The translations under genes were made by a program, and so were the position numbers. From Bradyrhizobium algeriense (lineage in GTDB: Bacteria; Pseudomonadota; Alphaproteobacteria; Rhizobiales; Xanthobacteraceae), in assembly GCF_003062295.1 (NCBI RefSeq), contig NZ_PYCN01000005.1, positions 62,001 to 126,000 on the forward strand: DNA of 64,000 bases, given 5' to 3'. Positions 9,109 to 17,149 of the stretch are shown here, piece after piece; the stretch's first letter is position 1; every line of letters starts with the position of its first letter. The notes under the pieces are model-generated. The model was not told the origin of the DNA. It did not search any database and saw nothing but the letters and a program-made list of their open reading frames with translations.

Positions 9109-9118
9109 CGCCGCCCTG

Positions 9119-10096
9119 TCATGCCTGTGGGGTCTGGCCGCCGAGGACCTGCCGGAACACCGACATGTCGATGTTGCCTCCGCATTGGATGACCCCAACG
9201 CGCTTTCCGGCCTGTCGCGCCGTTTCCTTGATCAGCGCCGCGAGCGCCGCTGCCCCTGCGCCTTCGGCGATATTGTGTGTGTCGGAATAGATGACGCGAA
9301 TCGCCTCCGCGATTTCATCGTCGGTGACGCGGACGATGCGTGCCGCGCCACTTTTGATGATTTCGAATGGCTCAATCTGAGGATCGCGGCATGCCATCCC
9401 GTCGGCGAACGTCTTTGCCGACGCCGTAGGCACCGGCCGCCCGGCTTCGAACGACAGCGCGAAGGCCGGTGCATTGTCGGCCACGACACCGACTATCTCC
9501 GTCTTGAGCCGGAGCAGATCGCGCACGGTGATCAGGCCGCAGATGCCGGAGCCCATGCCGATCGGAACATAGATGACGTCCAGATCAGGCCAGGCCGTGA
9601 ACAGTTCGTGAGCATAGGTCGCAACACCCTTCACAAGATCACGGTGAAATGACGGAATCAGGTGATACCCGCGTTCGCGCTCGATGCTCGCTGCAACAGC
9701 CCGGCTTTCGTCGAAGTCCCTGCCGGCAATCATCAGCTCAGCGCCAAATGCCTCCATTGCGGCATTTTTCTCAGCGGAGTTGCCTTCCGGAACGACGACA
9801 ACGCAAGGCAGTCCATTTCGAATGGCGGCGACTGCGACGGATTGCCCGTGATTGCCGCGTGTCGCGGTAACCAGGCCGTTTGGCAGGCGGCCATGGCTGC
9901 GCAAGGCATCGACATAGACCAGACCGCCACGCGCCTTGAATGATCCTGTTGGAGTGTGATTCTCATGCTTGACGATAATCTCCATGCCGAACCGCTTGCA
10001 AAGCAGCGGCCAGGCATACGCCGGTGTTTGCGGCACAAAAGTACGGACGACAGTCGTCGCGGCCTCAAGCTCGTCGATGGTAAAATGCAGTGTCAT
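9119..10096 (-). CDS. PLP-dependent threonine/serine dehydratase-family enzyme
   Basis: 325 residues, fold type II PLP enzyme without a regulatory ACT domain, so closer to catabolic or small threonine dehydratases than to long biosynthetic IlvA. Lys54 in PTGSFKARGG is the Schiff-base lysine; the glycine-rich phosphate loop is IGMGSGICGL; TATRGNHGQS is the substrate loop. The expected reaction is deamination of threonine or serine to a 2-oxoacid plus ammonia, in the cytoplasm. Divergent from an AraC regulator and followed by a LysE exporter. A threo-3-hydroxyaspartate or other beta-hydroxy amino acid substrate is equally possible. Confidence 0.85.
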   Translation of the reverse strand: MTLHFTIDELEAATTVVRTFVPQTPAYAWPLLCKRFGMEIIVKHENHTPTGSFKARGGLVYVDALRSHGRLPNGLVTATRGNHGQSVAVAAIRNGLPCVVVVPEGNSAEKNAAMEAFGAELMIAGRDFDESRAVAASIERERGYHLIPSFHRDLVKGVATYAHELFTAWPDLDVIYVPIGMGSGICGLITVRDLLRLKTEIVGVVADNAPAFALSFEAGRPVPTASAKTFADGMACRDPQIEPFEIIKSGAARIVRVTDDEIAEAIRVIYSDTHNIAEGAGAAALAALIKETARQAGKRVGVIQCGGNIDMSVFRQVLGGQTPQA

Positions 10097-10114
10097 GCAG
10101 CCTCACTGACTCCG

Positions 10115-10126
10115 ACTGATATCAGT
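10115..10126. promoter_or_regulatory. Palindrome in the dehydratase/AraC intergenic region
   Basis: ACTGATATCAGT is a perfect 12-bp palindrome 19 bases upstream of the dehydratase start, and CTGATAT recurs at about 10207, just before the AraC start. This is a candidate operator for the divergent AraC protein. Inference from position only. Confidence 0.45.
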
Positions 10127-10221
10127 GCGCCGAGGGCGCGGCTTTCAAGAATCTGACCCAAAAGCTTGCGAAGAACCGGTCTGCCGGTGCCGGACTTTGA
10201 CAATGTCTGATATGGTCAATC

Positions 10222-11043
10222 ATGGACAAAAGCAGACAACACCAGCCCCAGCGAGGGGACTTGCCTAGAACGCGGCGCGCTCACGTTGGCCATTGCGTTG
10301 CAGAGTTGCTACCTCGATGTCCCTACGATGTGGCCTTTACGCCTGACGCGGCGATCGTAGGCTTTGCATTCGAAAGCCAGACAGGTGTCCATGCCTTTGC
10401 GACGGACCGCCGGACCGGTTTCCGGGCAAGGCCGAACGGACTGGCCTATGTACCGCCGAGTTGTGATGTCTATTCGCAATCGCACCATGGCGGCGAATAT
10501 CTGAGGATTGTGATCTCTCCGGAGCAGGCAGCGGCACGCTTCCGCGACCGCCGTTTCAGCGATGCGGTGGACCCGATTGCGATACGCGCCGCGCAAAACC
10601 TCAGGGCAATCCTGCTGGCAGGTGATCCTGTCGATCCAGTCACCTTCGAGTATTGGCTCGATACGCTGACCGATCGTGTCGGCCATGTCATGGGACGGGA
10701 TGAAACCAGACCGCGCGCCGGCTCCTGGATGACCGCCCGCCGCCTCAAGCATGTCGATGAACTGATCGATGCCCGGCTTGACGACAAACTAACGGTGCAG
10801 GAACTGGCCAAAAGTCTCGGCCTCTCGACTGGATTTTTCAGCCGCGCCTTCAAGGCTTCCATCGGGAAGGCGCCTCACGACTATATCATCGATCGCCGGA
10901 TCTCGCGGGCGCGGACGCTTCTGCAAATGAATGCCCTTGAGCTGAGCAGCGTCGCGCTCGCTTCCGGCTTCACTTCGCACGCACACATGACGGCCACGTT
11001 TCGAAGCCGGCTCGGAGTGACGCCGAGTCATCTTCGTCGGTAA
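10222..11043 (+). CDS. AraC-family transcriptional regulator
   Basis: 273 residues. The C-terminal 100 hold two helix-turn-helix units: the first around LTVQELAKSLGLSTGFFSRA, the second around SSVALASGFTSHAHMTATF, ending GVTPSHLRR, the AraC/XylS signature. The N-terminal half is a divergent ligand-sensing region that I cannot classify. It is transcribed away from the dehydratase-lysE pair, with a 125-base shared intergenic region that holds the palindrome at 10115-10126, so it probably controls that pair. No strong ribosome-binding site precedes the ATG. Confidence 0.88.
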   Translation: MDKSRQHQPQRGDLPRTRRAHVGHCVAELLPRCPYDVAFTPDAAIVGFAFESQTGVHAFATDRRTGFRARPNGLAYVPPSCDVYSQSHHGGEYLRIVISPEQAAARFRDRRFSDAVDPIAIRAAQNLRAILLAGDPVDPVTFEYWLDTLTDRVGHVMGRDETRPRAGSWMTARRLKHVDELIDARLDDKLTVQELAKSLGLSTGFFSRAFKASIGKAPHDYIIDRRISRARTLLQMNALELSSVALASGFTSHAHMTATFRSRLGVTPSHLRR

Positions 11044-11053
11044 ACGCTTTGGT

Positions 11054-11827
11054 TCAGCGCTCCGCGAACGCCTTCTCGACCACGAACTGCGCGGCCTCGC
11101 CGTGATTGCCTTCGACGAAGCCCCTGCCCGTCAACAGCGCACGCGTATCCGTCAACAGCGCCGGGCTGCCGCAGATCATGACGCGGTCATGCGCGGGATC
11201 GAGCGAGGCGAGGCCAATGTCAGCGAACAGCTTGCCCGAGTTGATGAGATCGGTGATACGGCCGCGGTTGCGGAAGGGGTCGCGCGTCACGGTCGGGTAA
11301 TAGACCAGCTGGTTGCGGATGTATTCGCCGATCAACTCGTCGTTCGGCAGCTTTTCGGTGATCATCTCGCCATAGGCGAGTTCTTTCACCCGGCGGCAGC
11401 CGTGCAGCAGCACCACCTTCTCGAACCGCTCATAGGTCTCGGGATCCTTGATCACGGAAAGGAACGGGGCCAAGCCCGTGCCGGTGCCGATCAAATAGAG
11501 GTTGCGGCCGTCTTCGAGGTTGTCGATGACCAGCGTGCCGGTGGCCTTGCGGCTGACGATGATCTCGTCGCCCTGCTTCAAATGCTGGAGGCGTGAGGTC
11601 AGCGGGCCATCCGGCACCTTGATCGAGAAGAATTCGAGCCGGTCCTCGTAATTGGCACTGGCGACCGAGTAGGCGCGCAGCAGTGGCTTCTCCCCGACCT
11701 TCAATCCGATCATGGTGAACTCGCCGTTTCTGAAACGAAACGAGGGATCGCGGGTGGTGGTGAAGCTGAACAGCGTGTCGGTCCAGTGATGGACGCTCAG
11801 CACGCTTTCCTGGTTGAAATTGCTCAT
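11054..11827 (-). CDS. fpr: Ferredoxin/flavodoxin-NADP reductase
   Basis: 257 residues, the usual length of bacterial subclass FPR. FAD binding by RAYSVASANYED (R-x-Y-S type) and NADP binding by the LIGTGTGLAPFLSVI segment and the CGSPALLTDT motif are clear. The C-terminus ends VEKAFAER, as in alphaproteobacterial Fpr. It moves electrons between NADPH and ferredoxin or flavodoxin. It is divergent from the enamidase-like gene, and the 145-base space between them contains two copies of the operator palindrome also found at the nicotinate operon. That makes supply of reduced ferredoxin to 6-hydroxynicotinate reductase a reasonable role (inference). Confidence 0.93.
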   Translation of the reverse strand: MSNFNQESVLSVHHWTDTLFSFTTTRDPSFRFRNGEFTMIGLKVGEKPLLRAYSVASANYEDRLEFFSIKVPDGPLTSRLQHLKQGDEIIVSRKATGTLVIDNLEDGRNLYLIGTGTGLAPFLSVIKDPETYERFEKVVLLHGCRRVKELAYGEMITEKLPNDELIGEYIRNQLVYYPTVTRDPFRNRGRITDLINSGKLFADIGLASLDPAHDRVMICGSPALLTDTRALLTGRGFVEGNHGEAAQFVVEKAFAER

Positions 11828-11871
11828 CTTGCCGATCCCGTCGCTGGAGGCCGATTGCGATGCTCAAATCA

Positions 11872-11900
11872 TTTGTATACGATCATTCGTATACGAATGA
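11872..11900. promoter_or_regulatory. Twin operator sites TTTGTATACGAT and TTCGTATACGAA between fpr and the enamidase
   Basis: Two GTATAC-centred palindromes lie 14 bases apart. The second, at 11883-11900, is a perfect 18-bp palindrome (TCATTCGTATACGAATGA). The same 12-bp core occurs at 29489-29500 between the reductase and nicA. They lie about 45 bases before the fpr start and 70-100 bases before the enamidase start, so they could control both. Confidence 0.75.
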
Positions 11901-11972
11901 ATAATCCAGCTTGATCCGATCGTCAAGCCGGGCAGAATGTCCGGCGAAGGCATTGAACCAAAAGGAAAAACC

Positions 11973-13172
11973 ATGGCCCACGATGCACCCCAGGCGACCG
12001 GACCTGGCAAGCTGGTGATCCGCAATATCGGGCTGCTGCTGTCGGGGGCCCTGGAGAAGCCGATCCTGGACGGCGACACGATCGTAGCCGAGAACGGCAA
12101 GATCACCGCGATCGGCCGCTTCAAGGACGTCAATACCGAGGGCGCCACCACCGTGGTCGATGCCAACGGCACCACCGTCGCGCCCGGCCTGATCGACAGC
12201 CACGTTCATCCCGTCGCCGGCGACTGGACGCCGCGGCAGAACCAGACCAACTGGATCGACAGCTATCTCCATGGCGGCGTCACCACCATGATCTCGGCGG
12301 GCGAGGTGCACATGCCCGGCCGTCCCCGCGATGTCGTGGGCCTGAAGGCGATGGCGATTTTTGCGCAGCGCGCATTCTGGACGCTGCGCCCGGGCGGCGT
12401 GAAGGTTCATGCCGGCGCGCCGGTCATCGAATGCGAGATGGTGGAAGACGACTTCAAGGAGTTGGCCGCGGCCGGCGTGAAGCTGCTCGGCGAAGTGGGC
12501 CTGGGCGGCGTCAAGGACGGCCCGACCGCGCGCAAAATGGTCGGCTGGGCGCGCAAATACGGCATCCAGAGCACGATCCACACCGGCGGGCCGTCAATTC
12601 CCGGCTCCGGCCTGATCGACAAGGACGTGGTGCTGGAGGCCGACACCGACGTGGTCGGCCATATCAATGGTGGCCACACGGCCCTGCCCGACGACCAGAT
12701 CCGCTGCATCTGCGAGGGCTGCAAGCGCGGGCTGGAACTGGTTCACAACGGCAACGAGCGCTCGGCGCTGTTCACGCTGCGCATCGCGCGCGAGATGGGT
12801 GACCTGCATCGTGTCATTCTCGGCACCGACGCACCGGCCGGCTCCGGCGTGCAGCCGCTCGGCATTTTGCGCATGGTCTCGATGCTGTCTTCGCTCGGCG
12901 ACCTGCCCGCCGAACTCGCGTTCTGCCTGGCGACTGGCAACACCGCGCGCATGCGGGAGCTGGATTGCGGCATCATCGAAGTCGGCCGCTCCGCCGACTT
13001 CGTCCTGATGGACAAGGCGCAGCATTCGCCCGGCAAGAACATCCTGGAAAGCGTGCAGCTCGGCGACCTGCCCGGCATCGGCATGACCATCATCGACGGC
13101 ATCGTCCGCACCCAGCGCAGCCGCAATACGCCGCCGGCCGGAAAGGTGCCGGAGATTATCATCGGGCATTGA
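11973..13172 (+). CDS. Enamidase-like amidohydrolase (tetrahydro-6-oxonicotinate ring opening)
   Basis: 399 residues of the amidohydrolase superfamily: His77-Val-His79 after GLIDS, further metal-ligand histidines in STIHTGG and GHINGGHT, and the Asp of ILGTDAPAGSG. Overall it resembles enamidase of Eubacterium barkeri (EC 3.5.2.18), which hydrolyses 1,4,5,6-tetrahydro-6-oxonicotinate to 2-formylglutarate and ammonia. The ATG at 11973 has AAGGA six bases upstream and is preferred to the ATG at 11937. The operator shared with the 6-hydroxynicotinate reductase operon supports this assignment. I cannot exclude another cyclic amide as substrate. Confidence 0.8.
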   Translation: MAHDAPQATGPGKLVIRNIGLLLSGALEKPILDGDTIVAENGKITAIGRFKDVNTEGATTVVDANGTTVAPGLIDSHVHPVAGDWTPRQNQTNWIDSYLHGGVTTMISAGEVHMPGRPRDVVGLKAMAIFAQRAFWTLRPGGVKVHAGAPVIECEMVEDDFKELAAAGVKLLGEVGLGGVKDGPTARKMVGWARKYGIQSTIHTGGPSIPGSGLIDKDVVLEADTDVVGHINGGHTALPDDQIRCICEGCKRGLELVHNGNERSALFTLRIAREMGDLHRVILGTDAPAGSGVQPLGILRMVSMLSSLGDLPAELAFCLATGNTARMRELDCGIIEVGRSADFVLMDKAQHSPGKNILESVQLGDLPGIGMTIIDGIVRTQRSRNTPPAGKVPEIIIGH

Positions 13173-13234
13173 TGTGCGCAGGCGTATCTGAGAAAGTTAC
13201 GTTAAGCCTCGAAAGCGGTGAACGAATTGCCGGC

Positions 13235-13256
13235 CAGCCCCGACAAAACCGGGCTG
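13235..13256 (+). terminator. Weak hairpin after the enamidase gene
   Basis: CAGCCC pairs with GGGCTG across a 10-base loop and is followed by a short T-poor tail. It could terminate the enamidase transcript but is not a strong candidate. Confidence 0.35.
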
Positions 13257-13296
13257 CCTTAATGGCAGTCTATTGGCTCTGGTCATCGAGGGATAC

Positions 13297-13986
13297 GTGA
13301 AGAATTCGCTGCAAGTCGCCGGCGGGGTCATCGGTGCGGTCGCAGGCTTTATCGCCACACTGCTGATCCTGGAGTTGGTCGGCTTCGGAAACCGCGCCGA
13401 TCCCATCACGTCGGGTATTCTGGCGCTGCTGGTGCTCGCGCCGCTTGGCGCGATCGCGGGTCTCGTCCTCGGCACGACGCTGACGACGCGGCTGCGCGGC
13501 GGAGAAAACACCGGCGGAGTTCTCCGTAACAGCCTGAAGGCACTTGCCGTTGTCGTCGCACTCTGCGTCGCGGCCGGCACGTCCTACTATGTTTACGCCG
13601 TCACGACGGCGACGCCCTGGCTCAACCCGAATGCCGCCACCCCACTTCTCGTCTTCGAGGTGCGCCTCCCCGTCGGAGCGACATTACCGAATTCCGCCCG
13701 TGCGATGGCGATCGAACTGCAGACCGACATCAACCGCATGCCGGGTGAGCCCCGCTTCAACCAGTTCCGTAGCGACGGCGACAGGCCGGTGATCGCGGGC
13801 GACGTCGAACTGGCGTTCCGCACCGCGCACCGGCAATTGGAGATCAAGGTCAAAGACCAGCCCGACCGACTTTACCTCATCGGCCTGTCGGCCAAGGCGC
13901 CGCATGCTTCGGAGCTTGGACCATGGCAAGCCAACGGCGACGGCAGCGAAATCCGCTATCGCGCCAAATGGCCGGGACGGGATTGA
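13297..13986 (+). CDS. Membrane-anchored protein of unknown function
   Basis: 229 residues from the GTG at 13297 (GAGG five bases upstream); a TTG at 13273 would add eight. Three hydrophobic segments, at about residues 8-25, 40-60 and 78-102, are followed by a soluble domain of about 120 residues (from VFEVRLPVGATLPNSAR). I do not recognise the family; the soluble part includes RVVIAGDVELAFRTA-type beta-rich sequence and may lie in the periplasm. No operon partner is evident: it is 110 bases downstream of the enamidase and 237 bases upstream of the cyclase fusion. Confidence 0.6.
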   Translation: MKNSLQVAGGVIGAVAGFIATLLILELVGFGNRADPITSGILALLVLAPLGAIAGLVLGTTLTTRLRGGENTGGVLRNSLKALAVVVALCVAAGTSYYVYAVTTATPWLNPNAATPLLVFEVRLPVGATLPNSARAMAIELQTDINRMPGEPRFNQFRSDGDRPVIAGDVELAFRTAHRQLEIKVKDQPDRLYLIGLSAKAPHASELGPWQANGDGSEIRYRAKWPGRD

Positions 13987-14223
13987 GCTACGCGCGCTAG
14001 CGTTGAAACCCGCTCGTTCGATGCGGGTAAGCGTGCCACAGTATCCGATCGATACATACCGGTGGTTGGTCGAAATCAGTCTGACCGCTATCGGTGACGG
14101 TTCCACGCATTCGTGGCCGTCGCCCGCTCGCTTGCGACATACCCCCAATATGCTACCCTATTGGCCGCTGGAAAGATTGTTTGCCTCACGCTGTCATTTA
14201 CAGCTCTTGGAACAATCCGAGCC

Positions 14224-15786
14224 ATGGCCCAGATTCGTGACATCAAGTCAGGCCGATTTGGCGCGCCACCGCGCGAACCAATGCCGCGCCGCCTTGCGGC
14301 CATCGTGGCAGGCGATATCTCCGGTTACAGCCGCCTGATGCAGATCGACGAAGAAGGCACGCACAACCGTGTCAAGCGCATCGAGCGCGATCTCATCGAA
14401 CCCAGTATCGTGGAACATCACGGCAGACTTGTTAAAACCACCGGCGACGGGTTCATCGCGATTTTCGATAGTCCTGTCGAAGCCGTCCGCTGCAGCATCG
14501 TGATTCAACAAAATCTGGTGGGACGCAACGCGGCACTGCCGAAGCATCATTGGATCGAGTATCGAATTGGCGTCAATCTTGGCGATGTCATCATCGAAAC
14601 CGACGACGTTTACGGCGACGGCGTCAATATCGCCACGCGGCTTGAAGGCATAGCCAAGCCCGGCGAAGTCTATATCTCCGGCGGCATCTACGAGCAGATA
14701 AAGCACAAGCTGGTTTGCGGATACGAATCTCTCGGTGATCGCCATGTCAAGAACATCACCGACCCGGTCCGGGTCTATCGCGTGCTTCCCGACCCAGCCG
14801 CACTGCACGAGAATCGGAGACGACGCGAAAGGATCCTGGCCTTCCTGCTTGTTCTTGCATTACTGATCATTGCGGGCGGCACTCTCTGGTACACGCTGTG
14901 GCAACCTCGCAAGGCGACAGAACAGGCGTCGGCTCCCGTTTCATCTCCGGCGGAAGCGCCGAAGGCGCCTGCGCCTGCAGCAAAACAACAAGCGACGCCG
15001 CAACCCTCGCCTTCCGTTGCGCCAGCTCAACAACAGGCGGCGCCGCCAGCGCCGTCGGCATCTCCCGCCGCTCCCCAGACCCCGCCGTCAACGCAGGCAG
15101 CCGCCTCGGTTCGAGAGCCCGAGATGGTTTCACTTAGGGGTGGCAGCTTCACGATGGGCAGCAACGAAGATCCTTCGGAAAAGCCGGTCCGTCAGGTGAC
15201 GGTCAAGCCGTTTGCGATGGGGAAATTTCCCGTCTCCGTGCGGGAGTGGAACGCATGCGCCGCTGCAAAGGCATGCGGATTCACCGCGAGCGGAAAGGAC
15301 GATGCGCCGGTTGCAAACGTGAGTTGGAGCGACGCCAAGCAATATGTCGCGTGGCTCGCGGAAACCACCGGCAAGCCGTATCGGCTGCCGAGCGAAGCCG
15401 AATGGGAATATGCAGCGCGCGGCGGCACGCAGACCAAATTTTGGTGGGGTGATCAGCTTCAGCCCGGCATGGTCAATTGCAAGAACTGCAGTGACATTCC
15501 AGCCGTCGATCAGCCGGTCAAGGTCGGCAGCCTGAAGCCAAATCCGTTTGGGCTATTCGATATGGGCGGCGGCGTCGATCAATGGGTCGAAGACTGCTGG
15601 CACAGAAATTATCAAGGCGCTCCGGCGGACGGATCAGCGTGGGTCGAGAATGGATGTCCCTCGCACGTCATCCGTTCCGGCTCCTGGAGGAAGGACTCAG
15701 ACTATGCCCGGACGTCAAGCCGCGGCAGCTATGACACCAACGTGAGATATCCCACCCACGGGTTCCGCGTCGCACTATCCCCCTGA
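14224..15786 (+). CDS. Class III nucleotidyl cyclase fused to a SUMF1-like domain
   Basis: 520 residues from the ATG at 14224. Order: cyclase catalytic domain at about 18-190 (IVAGDISGYSRLM and KTTGDGFIAIF carry the two metal-binding aspartates), one transmembrane helix at about 202-224, a Pro/Ala/Gln-rich linker of about 75 residues, and a C-terminal SUMF1/FGE-type domain from about 303 (MVSLRGGSFTMGS, RLPSEAEWEYAARGG, GFRVAL). The cyclase is cytoplasmic and the SUMF1 domain would be periplasmic, suggesting a receptor-like arrangement. The catalytic cysteines of true formylglycine-generating enzymes are missing: the motif after GSW reads RKDSDYARTSSRG. Function unknown; cAMP synthesis in response to an outside signal is an inference. 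Confidence 0.85.
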   Translation: MAQIRDIKSGRFGAPPREPMPRRLAAIVAGDISGYSRLMQIDEEGTHNRVKRIERDLIEPSIVEHHGRLVKTTGDGFIAIFDSPVEAVRCSIVIQQNLVGRNAALPKHHWIEYRIGVNLGDVIIETDDVYGDGVNIATRLEGIAKPGEVYISGGIYEQIKHKLVCGYESLGDRHVKNITDPVRVYRVLPDPAALHENRRRRERILAFLLVLALLIIAGGTLWYTLWQPRKATEQASAPVSSPAEAPKAPAPAAKQQATPQPSPSVAPAQQQAAPPAPSASPAAPQTPPSTQAAASVREPEMVSLRGGSFTMGSNEDPSEKPVRQVTVKPFAMGKFPVSVREWNACAAAKACGFTASGKDDAPVANVSWSDAKQYVAWLAETTGKPYRLPSEAEWEYAARGGTQTKFWWGDQLQPGMVNCKNCSDIPAVDQPVKVGSLKPNPFGLFDMGGGVDQWVEDCWHRNYQGAPADGSAWVENGCPSHVIRSGSWRKDSDYARTSSRGSYDTNVRYPTHGFRVALSP

Positions 15787-15804
15787 GGAGCGTGAGAGGC
15801 AGTC

Positions 15805-16230
15805 ATGAAGGTGATGCAGTGGATCGCTCTGTCAGCAGCGCTCACTTGCCTGCCGTTCGCCGCGTGCGCTCAGGGAAAGCCAGCAGCGAAGGATGCCCTT
15901 CTCTATTTCGTGTGGCCGCAGAACGGCGCCTCCATCAAAGGTGGATTTTGGTGCCGCTTTGGTCTGCGCAACATGGGCGTGACCCACGCCGGAGACAATT
16001 ATCCAAACAGCGGCCATCATCATCTTCTGGTCAATGTGAACGAGCCGCTCAATCCGAACGAACCGATCCCGCAAGACAAGTCACATCTGCATTTTGGGGC
16101 GGGGCAGACCGAAGCCCGGATCGAACTTCCACCCGGCAAGTACACGCTTCAGCTCGTGCTCGGCGATGCCGAACACTACCCGCACGTTCCTCCGGTGGTC
16201 TCACAGAAAATTACCATCACGGTCAGATAG
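15805..16230 (+). CDS. Secreted DUF4399 protein
   Basis: 141 residues with a signal peptide ending CAQG. The rest (YFVWPQNGASIKGGFWCRFGLRNMGV, HHHLLVN, LPPGKYTLQLVLGDAEH) matches the DUF4399 family of small periplasmic or secreted proteins whose function is not established. It starts 18 bases after the cyclase-SUMF1 gene with the same orientation, so it is probably cotranscribed with it and could be a ligand or accessory of the external SUMF1 domain (inference). The HHH run could bind metal. Confidence 0.8.
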   Translation: MKVMQWIALSAALTCLPFAACAQGKPAAKDALLYFVWPQNGASIKGGFWCRFGLRNMGVTHAGDNYPNSGHHHLLVNVNEPLNPNEPIPQDKSHLHFGAGQTEARIELPPGKYTLQLVLGDAEHYPHVPPVVSQKITITVR

Positions 16231-16275
16231 AGCAGAGCAGAACTCTCCGCCAACTTTGCATCGTTGCACTTCGAA

Positions 16276-17127
16276 TTACCTGTTTCGCGTGATCGGCTGA
16301 TTGGTGGTCCAGTCGAAGGTACCTTGGTCGCGCTCGTCGACGGCGCGCTTCCAGCCCATCTCCTCCGACCGCCGCTTGAAGTTCAGCCCCTCGGGGGAAT
16401 GCCGGGTAATGCCGTCGAACACGGTCGCGATCATCTGCGTCCCCATCAGCCCCATGTTGTAGAGCGCCTGGTTGACCATCAGCTTCTGCATCATGAGCTG
16501 GTTCTGCGGCACCGTCGCCATCCGGAGCGCGAGTGCGTCGACCTCGTCGTCGAGCCTGTCGGCCGGAACGGCTTTCAGCACGAGGCCGAGCGCCGCCGCT
16601 TCGACCCCGGTGATCTTGTCGCCGGTGAACAGCATGCGCTTGGCCTTTTCGGCGCCGAGCCGGTAGACCCACATCGCCGTGGTCGGACAGCCCCAGACCC
16701 GAACCGGCGGATAGCCGATGCGGGCGTCTTCCGCCATCACGATTATATCCGAACAAAGCGCGATATCGGAGCCGCCAGCCACCGCAAAACCGTGCACCTT
16801 GCAGATCACCGGCCGCTTGGAGCGGAACAAGCTCATGAACTTGTTGGTATTGTCGGACATACGGGCGTAGTCCTGCATCGGATCCCACGGCATTTTCTGG
16901 GTGTAGCCTTTGTTGCCGGAGGCGTAAGCCGTCAGGTCATATCCGGCGCAGAACGCTCGGCCCGCCCCCGCAAGCACGATCACATGCGCGCCCGGATCGT
17001 TGTCGGCGCGCGCGACCGCGTCCGCGAGCGCGCCCGGCAGTTCGTCGTCGATCGCATTCATGACTTCCGGCCGGTTCAGCGTGATGCGGGCGATGCGGCC
17101 GTCGCGCTCGTAGAGGACTTTGGCCAT
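16276..17127 (-). CDS. Enoyl-CoA hydratase/isomerase (crotonase) family protein
   Basis: 283 residues. The oxyanion-hole motifs of crotonases are present (AGAGRAFCAGYDL and KVHGFAVAGGSDIALCSD). The usual catalytic glutamates of true enoyl-CoA hydratase are hard to place: the region after DARIGYPPVRVWG carries no obvious pair, so the exact reaction is uncertain. C-terminal extension SEEMGWKRAVDERD. It follows a second crotonase by 22 bases and a TetR regulator, all on the minus strand, which looks like a small operon for an acyl-CoA degradation branch. Confidence 0.88.
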   Translation of the reverse strand: MAKVLYERDGRIARITLNRPEVMNAIDDELPGALADAVARADNDPGAHVIVLAGAGRAFCAGYDLTAYASGNKGYTQKMPWDPMQDYARMSDNTNKFMSLFRSKRPVICKVHGFAVAGGSDIALCSDIIVMAEDARIGYPPVRVWGCPTTAMWVYRLGAEKAKRMLFTGDKITGVEAAALGLVLKAVPADRLDDEVDALALRMATVPQNQLMMQKLMVNQALYNMGLMGTQMIATVFDGITRHSPEGLNFKRRSEEMGWKRAVDERDQGTFDWTTNQPITRNR

Positions 17128-17149
17128 GTGCGGCTCCCCTGAAAAAAGA

